From contig NZ_JAPVBI010000001.1 of NCBI RefSeq assembly GCF_026967925.1, positions 744,001 to 808,000 of the forward strand: a stretch of DNA of 64,000 nt, written 5' to 3'. This document shows, in pieces, positions 1 through 8,753 of this stretch. Under the pieces are notes generated by a model. That model did not search any database. It was not told the origin of the DNA and saw only the letters and a list, made by a program, of their open reading frames with translations. Both the position numbers and the translations under genes were made by a program. Source of the DNA: Modestobacter sp. VKM Ac-2985 (GTDB taxonomy: Bacteria; Actinomycetota; Actinomycetes; Mycobacteriales; Geodermatophilaceae). How positions within the stretch are numbered: position 1 is the stretch's first letter; every line of letters starts with the position of its first letter.

Positions 1-1
1 C

Positions 2-448
2 CGCGCCCTGGAGATCGGCGAGAACGTCGTCTACGCCGGCATCGCGCTGTTCCTGGTGCTCAGCGCGCTCGTGCTCCTCTTCATCGCCGGGAGGACGACC
101 TGGGGGATGGTCGGTGACCCCTCCCAGGGCCCGGTGCTCGAGCTGCTCGACGTGCTGCTGCTCGTCTTCATCGTCGTCGAGCTGCTGTTCGCCGTGCGGA
201 TCACCGTGGAGCGCCGGGAGCTGGTGGCCGAACCGTTCCTGCTGGTCGGGATCATCGCCTCGATCAAGGAGATCGTCGTGCTGTCGGTCGAGGCGGCGGG
301 GGTGCTGGGCAAGGGCGCGGAGTTCGACGACCGGATCACCGAGATCGCCGTCCTCGGCGTGCTGGTGGTCCTGCTCGGGGCCACGGCCTGGCTGCTCCGG
401 CTGAAGGAGCGCGAGCCGGACGAGGGCGACGCGCCACCGGCAGGCTGA
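2..448 (+). CDS. PsiE-like membrane protein, 5' end cut by window
   Basis: The reading frame enters at the window edge already inside a membrane segment, so the start is missing. The visible 148 residues contain four hydrophobic stretches separated by short charged loops and end in an acidic, proline-containing tail. The pattern, with a conserved-looking 'EPFLLVGIIASIKEIVVL' segment, resembles the phosphate-starvation-inducible PsiE family, whose function is unknown. An internal ATG at 56 is not the true start because coding potential continues upstream. A pstS gene lies about 2.8 kb away on the other strand, but nothing shows co-regulation. Confidence 0.7.
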   Translation, partial: RALEIGENVVYAGIALFLVLSALVLLFIAGRTTWGMVGDPSQGPVLELLDVLLLVFIVVELLFAVRITVERRELVAEPFLLVGIIASIKEIVVLSVEAAGVLGKGAEFDDRITEIAVLGVLVVLLGATAWLLRLKEREPDEGDAPPAG

Positions 449-473
449 CCGGCCGGGTCGCCCCTGCCGGGCC

Positions 474-1049
474 TCACCACCGGTGCGCGACGTCGACCAC
501 GACGCGGGCGCCGTCGGGGTGCCCGGGTGCACCGGCGAGCACGAAGACCCGGAAGGGCAGCCGGGCCCGGGTGCCGACGGCCAGTGACGTCTGTCCCTCG
601 AACGAGCCCGCCCAGGCCACCTGGCGCAGGGTCCGGGCGGCACCGACGTCGACGACCTGGGTCCGGTCGGGCAGGTAGGTGGGGGTCCGCGACCCGTCGT
701 AAGCAGGTGCGCGGACGACGAGCTGGAGGACGGCGCCGCCCGCGACGGGCACGGGGGTGCCCGACCCCTGGGCGCCGACCTGGTCCACGTACCGGACGTC
801 GTAGCCGGTGTCGCCGACCGCAGCCAGGTCGACCACCAGCCGGTCGAAGCACGGGTGCTGCCCGGCGCGGACGTCGGTGACGGTGCCCGGCGGGAAGGCG
901 CCCGCCGGCTGGCTCTCGGGCAGCGAGCCCCAGCGGATCCCGCAGTACGGACCGCTGGTCGCCTGGGCCGGCAGTGTGCCGCCCAGCAGTGCGACGGCGG
1001 CGAGCAGCACGATGACGAGCGTCCGCGAACGCGTTCGTTGCTGGTCCAT
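474..1049 (-). CDS. Secreted AMIN-like domain protein
   Basis: This 191-residue protein starts with a classic export signal: RTRSR, then a hydrophobic run, then an Ala-x-Ala type cleavage region near residue 30. The mature part has paired cysteines (C36, and one in 'GQHPCFDRLVVDL') and a compact beta-rich domain of the AMIN-like type found in actinobacterial exported proteins, thought to bind cell wall or act as a scaffold. The ATG is preceded by an AGGAGG-type ribosome site, which supports the start. It stands alone and convergent with the upstream gene. Partner and substrate are unknown. Confidence 0.75.
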   Translation of the reverse strand: MDQQRTRSRTLVIVLLAAVALLGGTLPAQATSGPYCGIRWGSLPESQPAGAFPPGTVTDVRAGQHPCFDRLVVDLAAVGDTGYDVRYVDQVGAQGSGTPVPVAGGAVLQLVVRAPAYDGSRTPTYLPDRTQVVDVGAARTLRQVAWAGSFEGQTSLAVGTRARLPFRVFVLAGAPGHPDGARVVVDVAHRW

Positions 1050-1201
1050 GACGATCCTCCTCGGTGTCGTCCCTGGTCGTGCCCCCGCACAGGGCTGGCT
1101 GAACGTGACGATCTCGTGACTGCCCGTTCGTACGGCCGTCGAGGCGTCACAGCCCCCGCCGCGGCCGGGCGGCGACCCCGGGATCCGCCTACGGTCGGGA
1201 C

Positions 1202-1996
1202 ATGTCGCTGACCCTCGGTACCGGTCCTCTCGCCCGGCCCTCGGCCGGACAGCTGAACGCCGACCTGTGGTCGGTCGCCCCCGCCCACGCGCTGTACCTC
1301 CACCCGCTGCAGGAGCGCATCCGCGGGGTGTCCGGCGAGCGCACCGTCGTGGACACCACAGGTGCGCAGCTGCTGCACGAGACCGGGCTGCTGCCGCGTT
1401 GGTACCTGCCGGAGACCGACGTGGTGGCCGGTGTCCTGCAGCCCAGTGACACCCGCACCACCTGCCCGTTCAAGGGCGAGGCCCGGTACTGGCACCTGGA
1501 GGTCGACGGACGCCGGGTCGAGGACGCGGCGTGGTCCTACCCGGAGCCCATCGACGGCTGCCCGCCGCTGGCCGGGCTCCTCTCCTTCGACCTGGATCGC
1601 CTGGACTCCTGGTGGATCGAGGACGAGCAGCTGCTCGCGCACCCGCGCGACCCCTTCCACCGGGTGGACGCCCGGCGCTCGTCCCGGCACGTGGTGGTCC
1701 GGGTCGGTGGCCAGGTGGTCGCCGACACCTCCGCGCCGATCGCGGTGTTCGAGACCGGCCTGCCGGTGCGCTGGTACGTGCCGGAGCCCGACGTCCGGGC
1801 CGAGTTCCTGGAGCCGAGCGACACCACGTCGGAGTGCCCGTACAAGGGCGTGGCGAGCTACGAGCACCTGACCGTCGCCGGCCGGCGGTACGAGGACGCG
1901 GTGTGGCGCTACCGGGAGCCGCTGCTGGAGGCGCTGCCGGCGGCCGGGCACCGGTCGTTCGACGGGGACGACATCGAGGTCGAGGTCACCGGCTGA
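1202..1996 (+). CDS. DUF427 protein with two tandem domains
   Basis: The 264-residue protein contains the DUF427 fold twice. Each copy has the run ETGL..RWY.PE.DV, then an S-D-T segment, C-P-(F/Y)-K-G, and an EDA.W.Y.EP ending; the copies fall near residues 58-125 and 180-250. DUF427 proteins are small beta-barrel proteins of unknown role, common in actinobacteria and fungi; the CP-KG motif is their hallmark. Single-domain forms are about 95-120 residues, so this is a duplicated form. No signal peptide or membrane segment is visible. It is monocistronic between oppositely oriented neighbours. Confidence 0.85.
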   Translation: MSLTLGTGPLARPSAGQLNADLWSVAPAHALYLHPLQERIRGVSGERTVVDTTGAQLLHETGLLPRWYLPETDVVAGVLQPSDTRTTCPFKGEARYWHLEVDGRRVEDAAWSYPEPIDGCPPLAGLLSFDLDRLDSWWIEDEQLLAHPRDPFHRVDARRSSRHVVVRVGGQVVADTSAPIAVFETGLPVRWYVPEPDVRAEFLEPSDTTSECPYKGVASYEHLTVAGRRYEDAVWRYREPLLEALPAAGHRSFDGDDIEVEVTG

Positions 1997-2042
1997 ACCG
2001 AGGGCGGCTCGGCCGGCGGACGCCGGCCGGGCGTCGCCGTCC

Positions 2043-3122
2043 TCAGGCGGTGCCCTCCGCGGCGATCAGGTCGGCGACCGCCGCGGGCCGCTCGCTGCAG
2101 TCGTCACCGGAGTCCGGCTCGTCGGCGGCCAGTCCGGTGACGCCGAGGTCCTCGACCGGCTGGAACCCGAGCCGGTCGAGGTGGCCCGGCAGCCGGTTCT
2201 GGGCGTTGACCACGTGCGAGCGGGAGAACCAGCCGAGGCCGTCCTCGACGTCGAAGTCGAGCCCACCCCCAGGGGCGCGGCGGACGTGCCCGGGGGAGGG
2301 CAGCAGGCCGGCGAGCTGGACGGCCTGGTCCGGGTACAGCGTGTCCGGCGGGGTGTCGAAGTAGTACCAGCTGGCCGCGCAGACGCCGTAGAGCGTGGGG
2401 CCGAACTGGGCGTGGTTGACGTAGAGCTCGAGCATCCGCCGGTCGTCGACGACCAGCGCCAGCTCCGCGGCCAGGCCGGCCTCCACCGCCTTGCGCCAGG
2501 CGCTCAGCTCCTGGTTGAGGAAGAGGTTCTTGGCCACCTGCTGCGGGATGGTCGAACCGGACGGGTCGTCCTCGCCGCGCAGGTGGGCTTCCGCGCGGGC
2601 CATCAGCCCGCCCCACTCGAACGCCCCCGAGCGGTAGGGGAGCTGGGCGTCCTCATGGGCGATGACGGCGGCGAGGAAGTTCCGCGAGACGTGCTCGACG
2701 GGCACGGACTGCTGGACGGCGCCACCGGGGTTGGCGGCCATGAACGCCGTCGTCGGCGGGTCGACCCAGCGCAGGGACACCAGCACCAGCGCCTGGACGA
2801 CGAAGACGACGGCGACCAGCCGAGCGAGCGTCCGGAGGGCGCCGCGGCGGCGGCCTGGGCGACGGTCGCGCCAGGACTGCCCGGAGCCCGGCTCCGGGGC
2901 CGGCGGCGGTGGCGCGTCGTCGCTGCCCCTGCGCCGCCAGCGTCGCTGGGGACGGGAGTCCTCCTCAGCCGGCGGGAACGGGTGTCGGCCGGCGGCGTCC
3001 GGCGGCGGGCCGTACCGCTCGTCGCCGTACGGCGGGAACGGGTACGCGGTGTCCGCAGGTGGCCCGTCGGCCGGGCGGCGGAACCGCGCAGTCGGCCGGC
3101 GATCCGGTGGGACGTGGGCCAT
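2043..3122 (-). CDS. Membrane-anchored monofunctional peptidoglycan glycosyltransferase (GT51)
   Basis: This protein polymerises lipid II into glycan strands outside the cell. The first ~85 residues are Pro/Arg-rich and cytoplasmic; one transmembrane helix follows near residues 93-115, then a GT51 domain. Family motifs are visible: an 'IAHEDA' catalytic Glu segment, GSTIPQQVAKNL, RKAVEA and a MLELYVN segment. There is no transpeptidase domain, so it resembles MtgA rather than a class A PBP; at 359 residues the long N-terminal tail explains the extra length. The aromatic/His part of motif 1 is degenerate (EDAQLPYRSGAF), so activity should not be assumed. Confidence 0.85.
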   Translation of the reverse strand: MAHVPPDRRPTARFRRPADGPPADTAYPFPPYGDERYGPPPDAAGRHPFPPAEEDSRPQRRWRRRGSDDAPPPPAPEPGSGQSWRDRRPGRRRGALRTLARLVAVVFVVQALVLVSLRWVDPPTTAFMAANPGGAVQQSVPVEHVSRNFLAAVIAHEDAQLPYRSGAFEWGGLMARAEAHLRGEDDPSGSTIPQQVAKNLFLNQELSAWRKAVEAGLAAELALVVDDRRMLELYVNHAQFGPTLYGVCAASWYYFDTPPDTLYPDQAVQLAGLLPSPGHVRRAPGGGLDFDVEDGLGWFSRSHVVNAQNRLPGHLDRLGFQPVEDLGVTGLAADEPDSGDDCSERPAAVADLIAAEGTA

Positions 3123-3214
3123 GCGGTGGAGCTCCCCAGGGGTCGACGGGAGCCGTCATCGTACGGGCGGCGACCAGGCAGGTGTCGCAGTCGCGCCGAC
3201 ACGCGAGCCCGCCG

Positions 3215-4315
3215 TCAGGAGGCGGTCACGGCGTCGATCGCGGTCAGGGCCTCCTGGCGGAGACCGTCGGAGATGGGTGCCGACCCGGCGACCTGGGCCG
3301 CAGCCTCCTGGCCCTCGTCGCTGACCACGTAGGTCATGAAGGCCCGCAGGAGCTCGGCGACCTCCGGGTCCGCGTAGTCCATGCAGCCGATGTGATAGCT
3401 GACCAGCACGATCGGGTACTCGCCGGAGCCGGTCGTGTCGCGGTTGACCTCGATGACGAAGTCGTGCTCGCCACGGCCCTCGACCCGGGGCGAGTTCTCC
3501 ACGACGGCTGCGGCAGCCTGCGCCGACGGGGCGACGAACTCCTCGCCCACGCCGATGCGGGCCACCCCGAGGTCCCCGGCCTGGGACAGGTCGGCGTAGC
3601 CGATGGCGCCCTGCCCGCTGCGGACGGCGGCCACGACTCCGGAGTTCCCTTGCGCCGCCTCACCACCGGCCACCGGCCAGTCGCCGTCGGGCTCGTGCGG
3701 CCACGCCTCGCCGCCGGCGACGGCGAGGTAGTCGGTGAAGTTCTCGGTGGTGCCCGACTCGTCGGACCGGTTGACCGGCGTGATCGGCAGGTCGGGCAGC
3801 TCGGCCCCGGGGTTGTCCGCGACGACCGCCGGGTCGTCCCACCGGGTGACCTGCCGGTCGAAGATGCCGGCCAGCGTGGTGGGGCTGAGGTCCAGCTCCT
3901 CGACGCCGTCGAGGTTGTAGACGACGGCGATCGGTGAGATGTAGTTCGGCAGCTCGAAGACGCCCGAGGGGCCGCACCGCTCGGCGGCCTGCGTCAGCTC
4001 CTCCTCGTCGAGGGCGGCGTCGGAGCCGGCGAAGTCGGTCCCGCCGGCGAGGAACTGCTCGCGCCCCCCACCGGAGCCGATGGGGTCGTAGCTGACGGCG
4101 ACGTCGGGCTGGACGGCGTTGAACCCGGCGGTCCAGCCCTGCATGGCTGCCTGCTGGGCGCTGGAACCGGCGCCGACCAGGGTCCCGCTCAGCTGATCGA
4201 CGTCCGCGGCACCCACGCCGCGTTCGTTGGGCGGGACGTAGTTCGCCGTGAAGACGACGAAGCCACCGACGGTGACCGCCCCGGCCAGGGCGGCGAGCTT
4301 TCTCCCGACAGTCAC
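3215..4315 (-). CDS. pstS: PstS-type phosphate-binding protein, no lipobox
   Basis: Periplasmic-type binding protein that would capture phosphate for a PstCAB importer. The 366-residue frame shows the family's binding segments: a GAGSS start of the mature domain, a 'DPIGSGGGREQFLAGG' loop, and 'NRSDESGTTENFTDYL'. The GTG start at 4315 has GGAAGG upstream; the frame stays open to 5107, but that part runs under the opposite-strand gene. The N-terminus is one hydrophobic helix (about residues 8-24) without a lipobox cysteine, so it looks signal-anchored or cleaved rather than lipid-linked. No pstC, pstA or pstB is adjacent, which is unusual. Confidence 0.9.
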   Translation of the reverse strand: MTVGRKLAALAGAVTVGGFVVFTANYVPPNERGVGAADVDQLSGTLVGAGSSAQQAAMQGWTAGFNAVQPDVAVSYDPIGSGGGREQFLAGGTDFAGSDAALDEEELTQAAERCGPSGVFELPNYISPIAVVYNLDGVEELDLSPTTLAGIFDRQVTRWDDPAVVADNPGAELPDLPITPVNRSDESGTTENFTDYLAVAGGEAWPHEPDGDWPVAGGEAAQGNSGVVAAVRSGQGAIGYADLSQAGDLGVARIGVGEEFVAPSAQAAAAVVENSPRVEGRGEHDFVIEVNRDTTGSGEYPIVLVSYHIGCMDYADPEVAELLRAFMTYVVSDEGQEAAAQVAGSAPISDGLRQEALTAIDAVTAS

Positions 4316-4441
4316 TGGTGCCTTCCGCGGATGGTCGTCCGGCGGTGGGCCGGACGTCGAGCGTTCAACAGTACGTCCGCCCTGCGCGACGCGGTCGGGG
4401 TCGCGGTGGTGTCCGCTCTCAGCGCAGCGACGAGCCGGGTA

Positions 4442-4461
4442 GTAACTGATTACAAGATTAC
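4442..4461 (+). promoter_or_regulatory. AT-rich repeat: two GATTAC direct repeats plus an inverted half
   Basis: In the divergent gap between pstS and the RHH-type gene there is an AT-rich patch in otherwise GC-rich DNA. GATTAC occurs at 4448-4453 and 4456-4461 (8-nt period), and GTAA at 4442-4445 forms an inverted repeat with TTAC at 4450-4453. This is the usual arrangement of an operator for a small dimeric repressor. The adjacent gene encodes a ribbon-helix-helix-like protein, so autoregulation is a reasonable inference; it is not shown. Confidence 0.4.
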
Positions 4462-4495
4462 GATGCATGGTGTCCGTACCGAACGAGGAGGAACC

Positions 4496-5074
4496 GTGCA
4501 CGCACACCACCGCTTCCCATCCGAGGGCTTCCCCGGCCGCGGGCGCGCCCGTGGCCGTGCGGCGGACGCGCCGCCGCCGGTCGAGCGCGCCGAGGTCGCG
4601 GGCTGGTTCGCCGGCCGGCTGCCCGACGAGTGGTTCACCGGCCCGGTCGAGCTCGTCGTCGACCGTGACGAGATCACCGTCGTGGGGTCGGTCCCCGAGC
4701 CCGACGTCGGCGACGGCGACCCCGCGGCCGCCCGGGCCGGGCGGATCGCCCGCTTCCGCGAGCAGACCCGCGGTCAGCGGATGGCGATCGCCGACGCCGC
4801 CCAGCAGCGCTACGGCCGGTCGGTGGCCTGGGGCGCGTCCTGCGGCGACGTCCGGGAGCTGTTCACCACCCTGTCGGTGCCGGTGATGACCCGGCTGCGC
4901 CAGCCCGAGCGCCTGGTCCTGGACACCCTGGTCGACGCCGGCGTGGCCCGGTCCCGGTCCGAGGCCCTGGTCTGGGCCGTGCGACTGGTCGGCGAGCACG
5001 CCGAGGACTGGCTGGCCGAGCTGCGGCAGGTGATGGCCGCCGTGGAGGAGGTGCGCGCCCGGGGTCCCCAGTAG
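4496..5074 (+). CDS. Ribbon-helix-helix-like protein, unknown function
   Basis: A 192-residue cytoplasmic protein. The GTG at 4496 is chosen because AGGAGG sits at 4486-4491; an in-frame ATG at 4463 has no ribosome site. The C-terminal third looks like a ribbon-helix-helix DNA-binding motif: a short beta segment (SVPVMTRL), a first helix ending DTLVDAGV, then 'RSRSEALVWAVRLV'. The N-terminal two-thirds, starting with a Pro/Arg-rich tail, is not recognised. It is divergent from pstS and 41 nt ahead of the FAD reductase gene. A repressor of one or both neighbours is possible but unproven. Confidence 0.6.
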   Translation: MHAHHRFPSEGFPGRGRARGRAADAPPPVERAEVAGWFAGRLPDEWFTGPVELVVDRDEITVVGSVPEPDVGDGDPAAARAGRIARFREQTRGQRMAIADAAQQRYGRSVAWGASCGDVRELFTTLSVPVMTRLRQPERLVLDTLVDAGVARSRSEALVWAVRLVGEHAEDWLAELRQVMAAVEEVRARGPQ

Positions 5075-5115
5075 GACGCCCCGGGCCCGCGCGGGGATCG
5101 GGGACACTGGGCTCC

Positions 5116-6366
5116 GTGCCCCACACCGCAGAGCCCACCGACACCGACGTGCTCGTGGTGGGGGCCGGCCCGGCCGGTGCAGCTGCCGCTGCGTGGGCCG
5201 CGCGCGGCGGCGCCGAGGTCGTGCTCGCCGACGCCGCCGTCTTCCCCCGGGACAAGACCTGCGGTGACGGGCTGACCCCCCGGGCCATCGCCGAGCTCGA
5301 CCGCCTCGGGCTCGGCGACTGGGTGCGCTCGCACGGCCGCAACCGGGGGCTGCGGGCGGCCGGCTTCGGGCAGGAGCTGCTGCTGCCCTGGCCCGGTGGC
5401 GCGCTGCCCGACCACGGCGGCGCCGTCCCGCGCACGGAGCTGGACGACCGGATCCGCTCGGTGGCGCTGGACGCAGGGGCCACCCCGCTGGAGGGCGCCC
5501 GGGCGGTGGACGTCGAGCGGGACGGCGACCGGGTGGGTGCCGTGGTGTTCCGCCGTCCCGACGGGTCGACGACGACGGTCCGCTGCCGCCGGCTGGTGGT
5601 GGCCGACGGGGTCCGCTCCCCGCTGGGCCGGGTGCTCGGCCGGGAGTGGCACCGCGACACGGTCTACGGCGTGGCCGCGCGCGGCTACGTGCGCTCGGGG
5701 CGCAGCGACGACGAGTGGATCAGCTCGCACCTGGAGCTCCGCGGCGCCGAGGGGGAGCTGCTGTCCGGCTACGGCTGGGTGTTCCCGCTGGGGGCCGAGC
5801 GCGGTGAGGTCAACGTCGGCGTCGGCACCCTGGCCACCGAGCGCCGCCCGGCCGAGGTGGGGCTGCGCGCCCTGCTGGAGCTCTACACCGACCAGCGGCG
5901 GGCAGAGTGGCAGATCGAGGGCGCCGTGCAGGCTCCCGCCAGTGCGCTGCTGCCGATGGGCGGGGCGGTCTCCGGTGTCGCCGGGCGCAACTGGGCGCTG
6001 GTCGGGGACGCCGCAGGGTGCGTGAACCCGCTCAACGGCGAGGGCATCGACTACGGGCTGGAGACCGGTCGCAGCGTGGTCGAGCTGTTCGACGAGGACG
6101 ACTGGTCGCAGGCCTGGCCCACGACGCTGCGGCGGCACTACGGCGAGGCGTTCTCCATCGCCCGTCGACTGGCCGGGCTGCTCACCGTGCCGCGGTTCCT
6201 GCCGGCCGCCGGGCCGGTGGGGATGCGCTCCCGGGTGCTGATGACCGTGGCCCTGCGGGTCATGGGCAACCTCGTCACGGACGCCGACCGGGACCTCACC
6301 GCACGACTGTGGCGTCGGGCCGGGCGGCTCTCGGTGCGCCTGGACGACCGCCCGCCCTTCAGCTGA
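5116..6366 (+). CDS. FAD-dependent geranylgeranyl/menaquinone reductase family protein
   Basis: The 416-residue flavoprotein saturates an isoprenoid double bond, either on geranylgeranyl chains or on the beta-isoprene of menaquinone (the MenJ role in mycobacteria). It has an N-terminal Rossmann fingerprint GAGPAGAAAA (residues 14-23), a 'DKTCGDGLTPRAI' segment typical of the family, and the second FAD motif 'LVGDAAGCVNPLNGEGID' near residue 300. Length matches the family. It starts with GTG; the preceding RHH-like gene ends 41 nt upstream. Which isoprenoid is used cannot be read from sequence alone. Confidence 0.85.
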   Translation: MPHTAEPTDTDVLVVGAGPAGAAAAAWAARGGAEVVLADAAVFPRDKTCGDGLTPRAIAELDRLGLGDWVRSHGRNRGLRAAGFGQELLLPWPGGALPDHGGAVPRTELDDRIRSVALDAGATPLEGARAVDVERDGDRVGAVVFRRPDGSTTTVRCRRLVVADGVRSPLGRVLGREWHRDTVYGVAARGYVRSGRSDDEWISSHLELRGAEGELLSGYGWVFPLGAERGEVNVGVGTLATERRPAEVGLRALLELYTDQRRAEWQIEGAVQAPASALLPMGGAVSGVAGRNWALVGDAAGCVNPLNGEGIDYGLETGRSVVELFDEDDWSQAWPTTLRRHYGEAFSIARRLAGLLTVPRFLPAAGPVGMRSRVLMTVALRVMGNLVTDADRDLTARLWRRAGRLSVRLDDRPPFS

Positions 6367-6410
6367 ACAGTCCGCCGGGCGGGCGGCGCGCCGGACGGGT
6401 GCTGTGCCGC

Positions 6411-6429
6411 TACTGCGTTCTGCGCAGTA
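6411..6429 (+). promoter_or_regulatory. Palindromic operator upstream of padR-like gene
   Basis: TACTGCG at 6411-6417 and CGCAGTA at 6423-6429 form a perfect 7-bp inverted repeat with a 5-bp spacer, 35-53 nt ahead of the ATG of the PadR-type regulator. PadR proteins are winged-helix dimers that commonly repress their own promoter through such dyads, so this is a likely autoregulatory site. Confidence 0.5.
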
Positions 6430-6463
6430 CTGTGCGGTGCACCGACCAACCCGGAGGACGTCG

Positions 6464-6796
6464 ATGGACACCACGCAACTGCTCAAAGGGGTGCTGGACC
6501 TCGCCGTCCTCGCGGTGCTGGACGGCGAGGACGGCTACGGCTACGACGTCGTCCGGCGGCTGCGGGCGGCCGGGCTGGAGGAGGTCGGCGACGCCTCGGT
6601 CTACGGCACCCTCCGGCGGCTGTACGCCGCCGGGCACCTGACCAGCTACGTCGTCCCGTCGGCCGAGGGGCCGCACCGCAAGTACTACGGGCTCAACGTC
6701 TCCGGGCGGGCGCAGCTGGAGATGGCGACCAAGACCTGGCACGGCTTCGCCGACACGATGGCGGCCCTGCTGACCGATCCGGAGGTGGCGGCATGA
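6464..6796 (+). CDS. PadR-family transcriptional regulator
   Basis: A 110-residue winged-helix repressor. The hallmark start is present: 'LLKGVLDLAVLAVLDGEDGYGYDVVRRL', followed by 'SVYGTLRRLYAAGHL' (recognition helix and wing) and a short dimer helix. The ATG at 6464 has GGAGG at 6453-6457; the open frame to 6404 has no better start. Its stop overlaps the ATG of the next gene (ATGA), so the two are translationally coupled. PadR genes next to a HAAS-domain membrane protein are a recurring bacterial pair in which the membrane protein is the regulated or sensing partner. Confidence 0.9.
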   Translation: MDTTQLLKGVLDLAVLAVLDGEDGYGYDVVRRLRAAGLEEVGDASVYGTLRRLYAAGHLTSYVVPSAEGPHRKYYGLNVSGRAQLEMATKTWHGFADTMAALLTDPEVAA

Positions 6797-7791
6797 CCGG
6801 CGCGACGAGTGTGGGCCGGCAGGCCGAGGTGCGGGAGTACGCGGCGGCCGTGCGAGCGGCGCTGACCGACGTCCCGGCCGAGCGGTGCGAGGAGCTGCTC
6901 GAGGACCTCGAGGACCACCTGGCAGAGGTGGCGGCGGACGGCGATGCGCCGCTGGAGTTCCGGCTGGGTTCCCCTCGCCACTACGCCGACGAGCTGCGGA
7001 CCGCCGCCGACCTGCCCGCCGCGCCGGCGGCCGAGCACGACCGGGTCGGGCTGACCGAGCTGGTCGGCCGGGCCCGGGCGTGGGAGCCGGTGCGGCAGGT
7101 CGAGGCGTTCCTCCCCGAGCTCCGCCCGGCGTGGTGGGTGGTGCGCGCCTGGGCCGCCGTGACCGCGGTCGACGTGGTCTTCGTGGGCGGCACGTCCTTC
7201 CCGGTGCCCACCCTCGGGCTCGGCCCGATCGGCCTGCTCGTCACCGGCGCGGCCATCGCCTGGTCGGTGCGGCTGGGCCTGCGCGCCCGGGCGGAGCAGC
7301 GCGAGCCCGGGGGCCGTGCCGCGCTGGCCAACGCCGGGCTGGCGCTGCTGACGCTGGTCGCGCTGGTCGGACTGGCGGCGGGCCCCGGCGTCGCCACCGC
7401 CGAGACGGTGTACGTCGACGACCCCCAGCCCGACCACCTGGTGCACGAGGACGGCACGCCGATCACGAACATCCTGCCGTTCTCCTCGACCGGCGAACCG
7501 CTGCGCGGGGTGCTGCTCTACGACCAGGACGGGCGGCCGATCGACGGCCTCGCCGACGTGACGCTCGACGGCGACCAGGTCGAGGCGGTGCCGGACGCGC
7601 CGTTGCAGCCGGGCAACGCCTATCCGCAGCAGCGCCAGGTGCGGGGCTGGGACGAGTACGGCCAGGAGGCCGTCGTCCCGATGCCGCTCCCGAGCACCGC
7701 ACCCACCAGCGGTGGCGCGCCGGAGGAGCCGGCCCAGGCCGTGCCGGGGGAGACCCCGGTGCCCGACCCGGGGGCGCCGCCGACGCCGTGA
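6793..7791 (+). CDS. HAAS-domain membrane protein, partner of PadR
   Basis: A 332-residue protein whose first ~75 residues resemble the HAAS/DUF1700 domain ('YAAAVRAALTDVPAERCEEL', then LEDLEDHLAEV), usually found beside PadR regulators. Three hydrophobic stretches follow near residues 115-200, then a non-cytoplasmic region with 'VYVDDPQPDHLVHEDG' and a Pro-rich tail. The ATG overlaps the padR stop by 4 nt. The role is unknown; related pairs are thought to link an envelope signal to gene control. No enzyme motif is visible. Confidence 0.75.
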   Translation: MTGATSVGRQAEVREYAAAVRAALTDVPAERCEELLEDLEDHLAEVAADGDAPLEFRLGSPRHYADELRTAADLPAAPAAEHDRVGLTELVGRARAWEPVRQVEAFLPELRPAWWVVRAWAAVTAVDVVFVGGTSFPVPTLGLGPIGLLVTGAAIAWSVRLGLRARAEQREPGGRAALANAGLALLTLVALVGLAAGPGVATAETVYVDDPQPDHLVHEDGTPITNILPFSSTGEPLRGVLLYDQDGRPIDGLADVTLDGDQVEAVPDAPLQPGNAYPQQRQVRGWDEYGQEAVVPMPLPSTAPTSGGAPEEPAQAVPGETPVPDPGAPPTP

Positions 7792-7804
7792 GCGGCCGGG
7801 CGGC

Positions 7805-8626
7805 TCAGGCGAGCGGGGAGTTGTAGAGCGCGAACCAGACGGCGATGTAGTGGCAGATGGCGGCCACGATCGTCATCGCGTGGAACACCTCGTGGTAACC
7901 GAACGTCCCCGGCCAGGGGTTGGGCCGCTTGCTCGCGTAGGCGATCGCCCCGACGCTGTAGAGCAGGCCACCGACGGCCAGCAGCACCATGGCGGTGACG
8001 CCGACCAGCTGCAGGATGTCGACCATCACGAACAGCGCCGCCCAGCCCAGCGCCAGGTAGATCGGCACGCCCAGCCAGCGGGGCGCGTGCGGCCAGACGA
8101 CCTTCAGGGCCACGCCCAGCGCAGCGCCGGCCCAGACCAGGGCCAGCAGCCACCAGCCGGTCGGCTCGGGGACGGCGAGCAGCGCGAACGGCGTGTAGGT
8201 GCCGGCGATGAAGACGAAGATCATCGAGTGGTCGGCGCGCTTCATCAGCTTCCAGCCGCGCGGTGACCAGCGGCGGCGGTGGTACAGCGCGCTGACCCCG
8301 AAGAGCCCGAGGATGGTGACGCAGTACAGCGCCACCGACCAGCCGGCCCGGGCGCCCTGCACGGCGGCGAGCGGGATGAGCACCGCCGCGGCGACGATCG
8401 ACCCGAAGAACGCGAACAGGTGCAGCCAGCCCCGCATCCGCGGGCGGGTGTCGGGGTGGTCGGGGTCGCCGTGCTCCGCCCGGGTCCACTGGGCCTGGCG
8501 CTCGAGGTGCTCGACCCGTTCGCCCTCCTCGTGGACGGTGGAGACCGCCTCGTCGGCCGGCGCCTGGAGCTCGGCGCCGTCGGCGGTGACCCGGACGTGG
8601 TCCTCGCGGTCTGAGGAGACGCTCAT
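7805..8626 (-). CDS. trhA: TrhA/hemolysin III family membrane protein (PAQR superfamily)
   Basis: A 273-residue integral membrane protein with about seven helices. Family residues are visible: 'SALYHRRRWSPRGWK' with the conserved Ser/His, 'RADHSMIFVFIAGTYTPF', and near the C-terminus 'GYHEVFHAMTIVAAICHYIAV' with the His pair. PAQR proteins are predicted metal-dependent hydrolases; bacterial TrhA affects membrane-lipid homeostasis. The first ~65 residues form a charged cytoplasmic extension longer than in E. coli YqfA. It is convergent with the HAAS gene, 13 nt apart. Confidence 0.9.
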   Translation of the reverse strand: MSVSSDREDHVRVTADGAELQAPADEAVSTVHEEGERVEHLERQAQWTRAEHGDPDHPDTRPRMRGWLHLFAFFGSIVAAAVLIPLAAVQGARAGWSVALYCVTILGLFGVSALYHRRRWSPRGWKLMKRADHSMIFVFIAGTYTPFALLAVPEPTGWWLLALVWAGAALGVALKVVWPHAPRWLGVPIYLALGWAALFVMVDILQLVGVTAMVLLAVGGLLYSVGAIAYASKRPNPWPGTFGYHEVFHAMTIVAAICHYIAVWFALYNSPLA

Positions 8627-8753
8627 GAGCCGAGGTTACGGAGCAGTGGGTACCGCGTCATCCCGGGCGGCCTGTGACCTTGCTGCGGGAACGCGCAGGC
8701 CGGGTCCGGCGTGCGGTCCGACCACGGCCGGGGGCGGGACCTAGGGTGAGGAC

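Noticed and set aside
4316-4400. PHO box upstream of pstS
   Set aside because: A GTTGAAC-like sequence occurs, but no second 11-nt repeat with the GTTCACC pattern was found.
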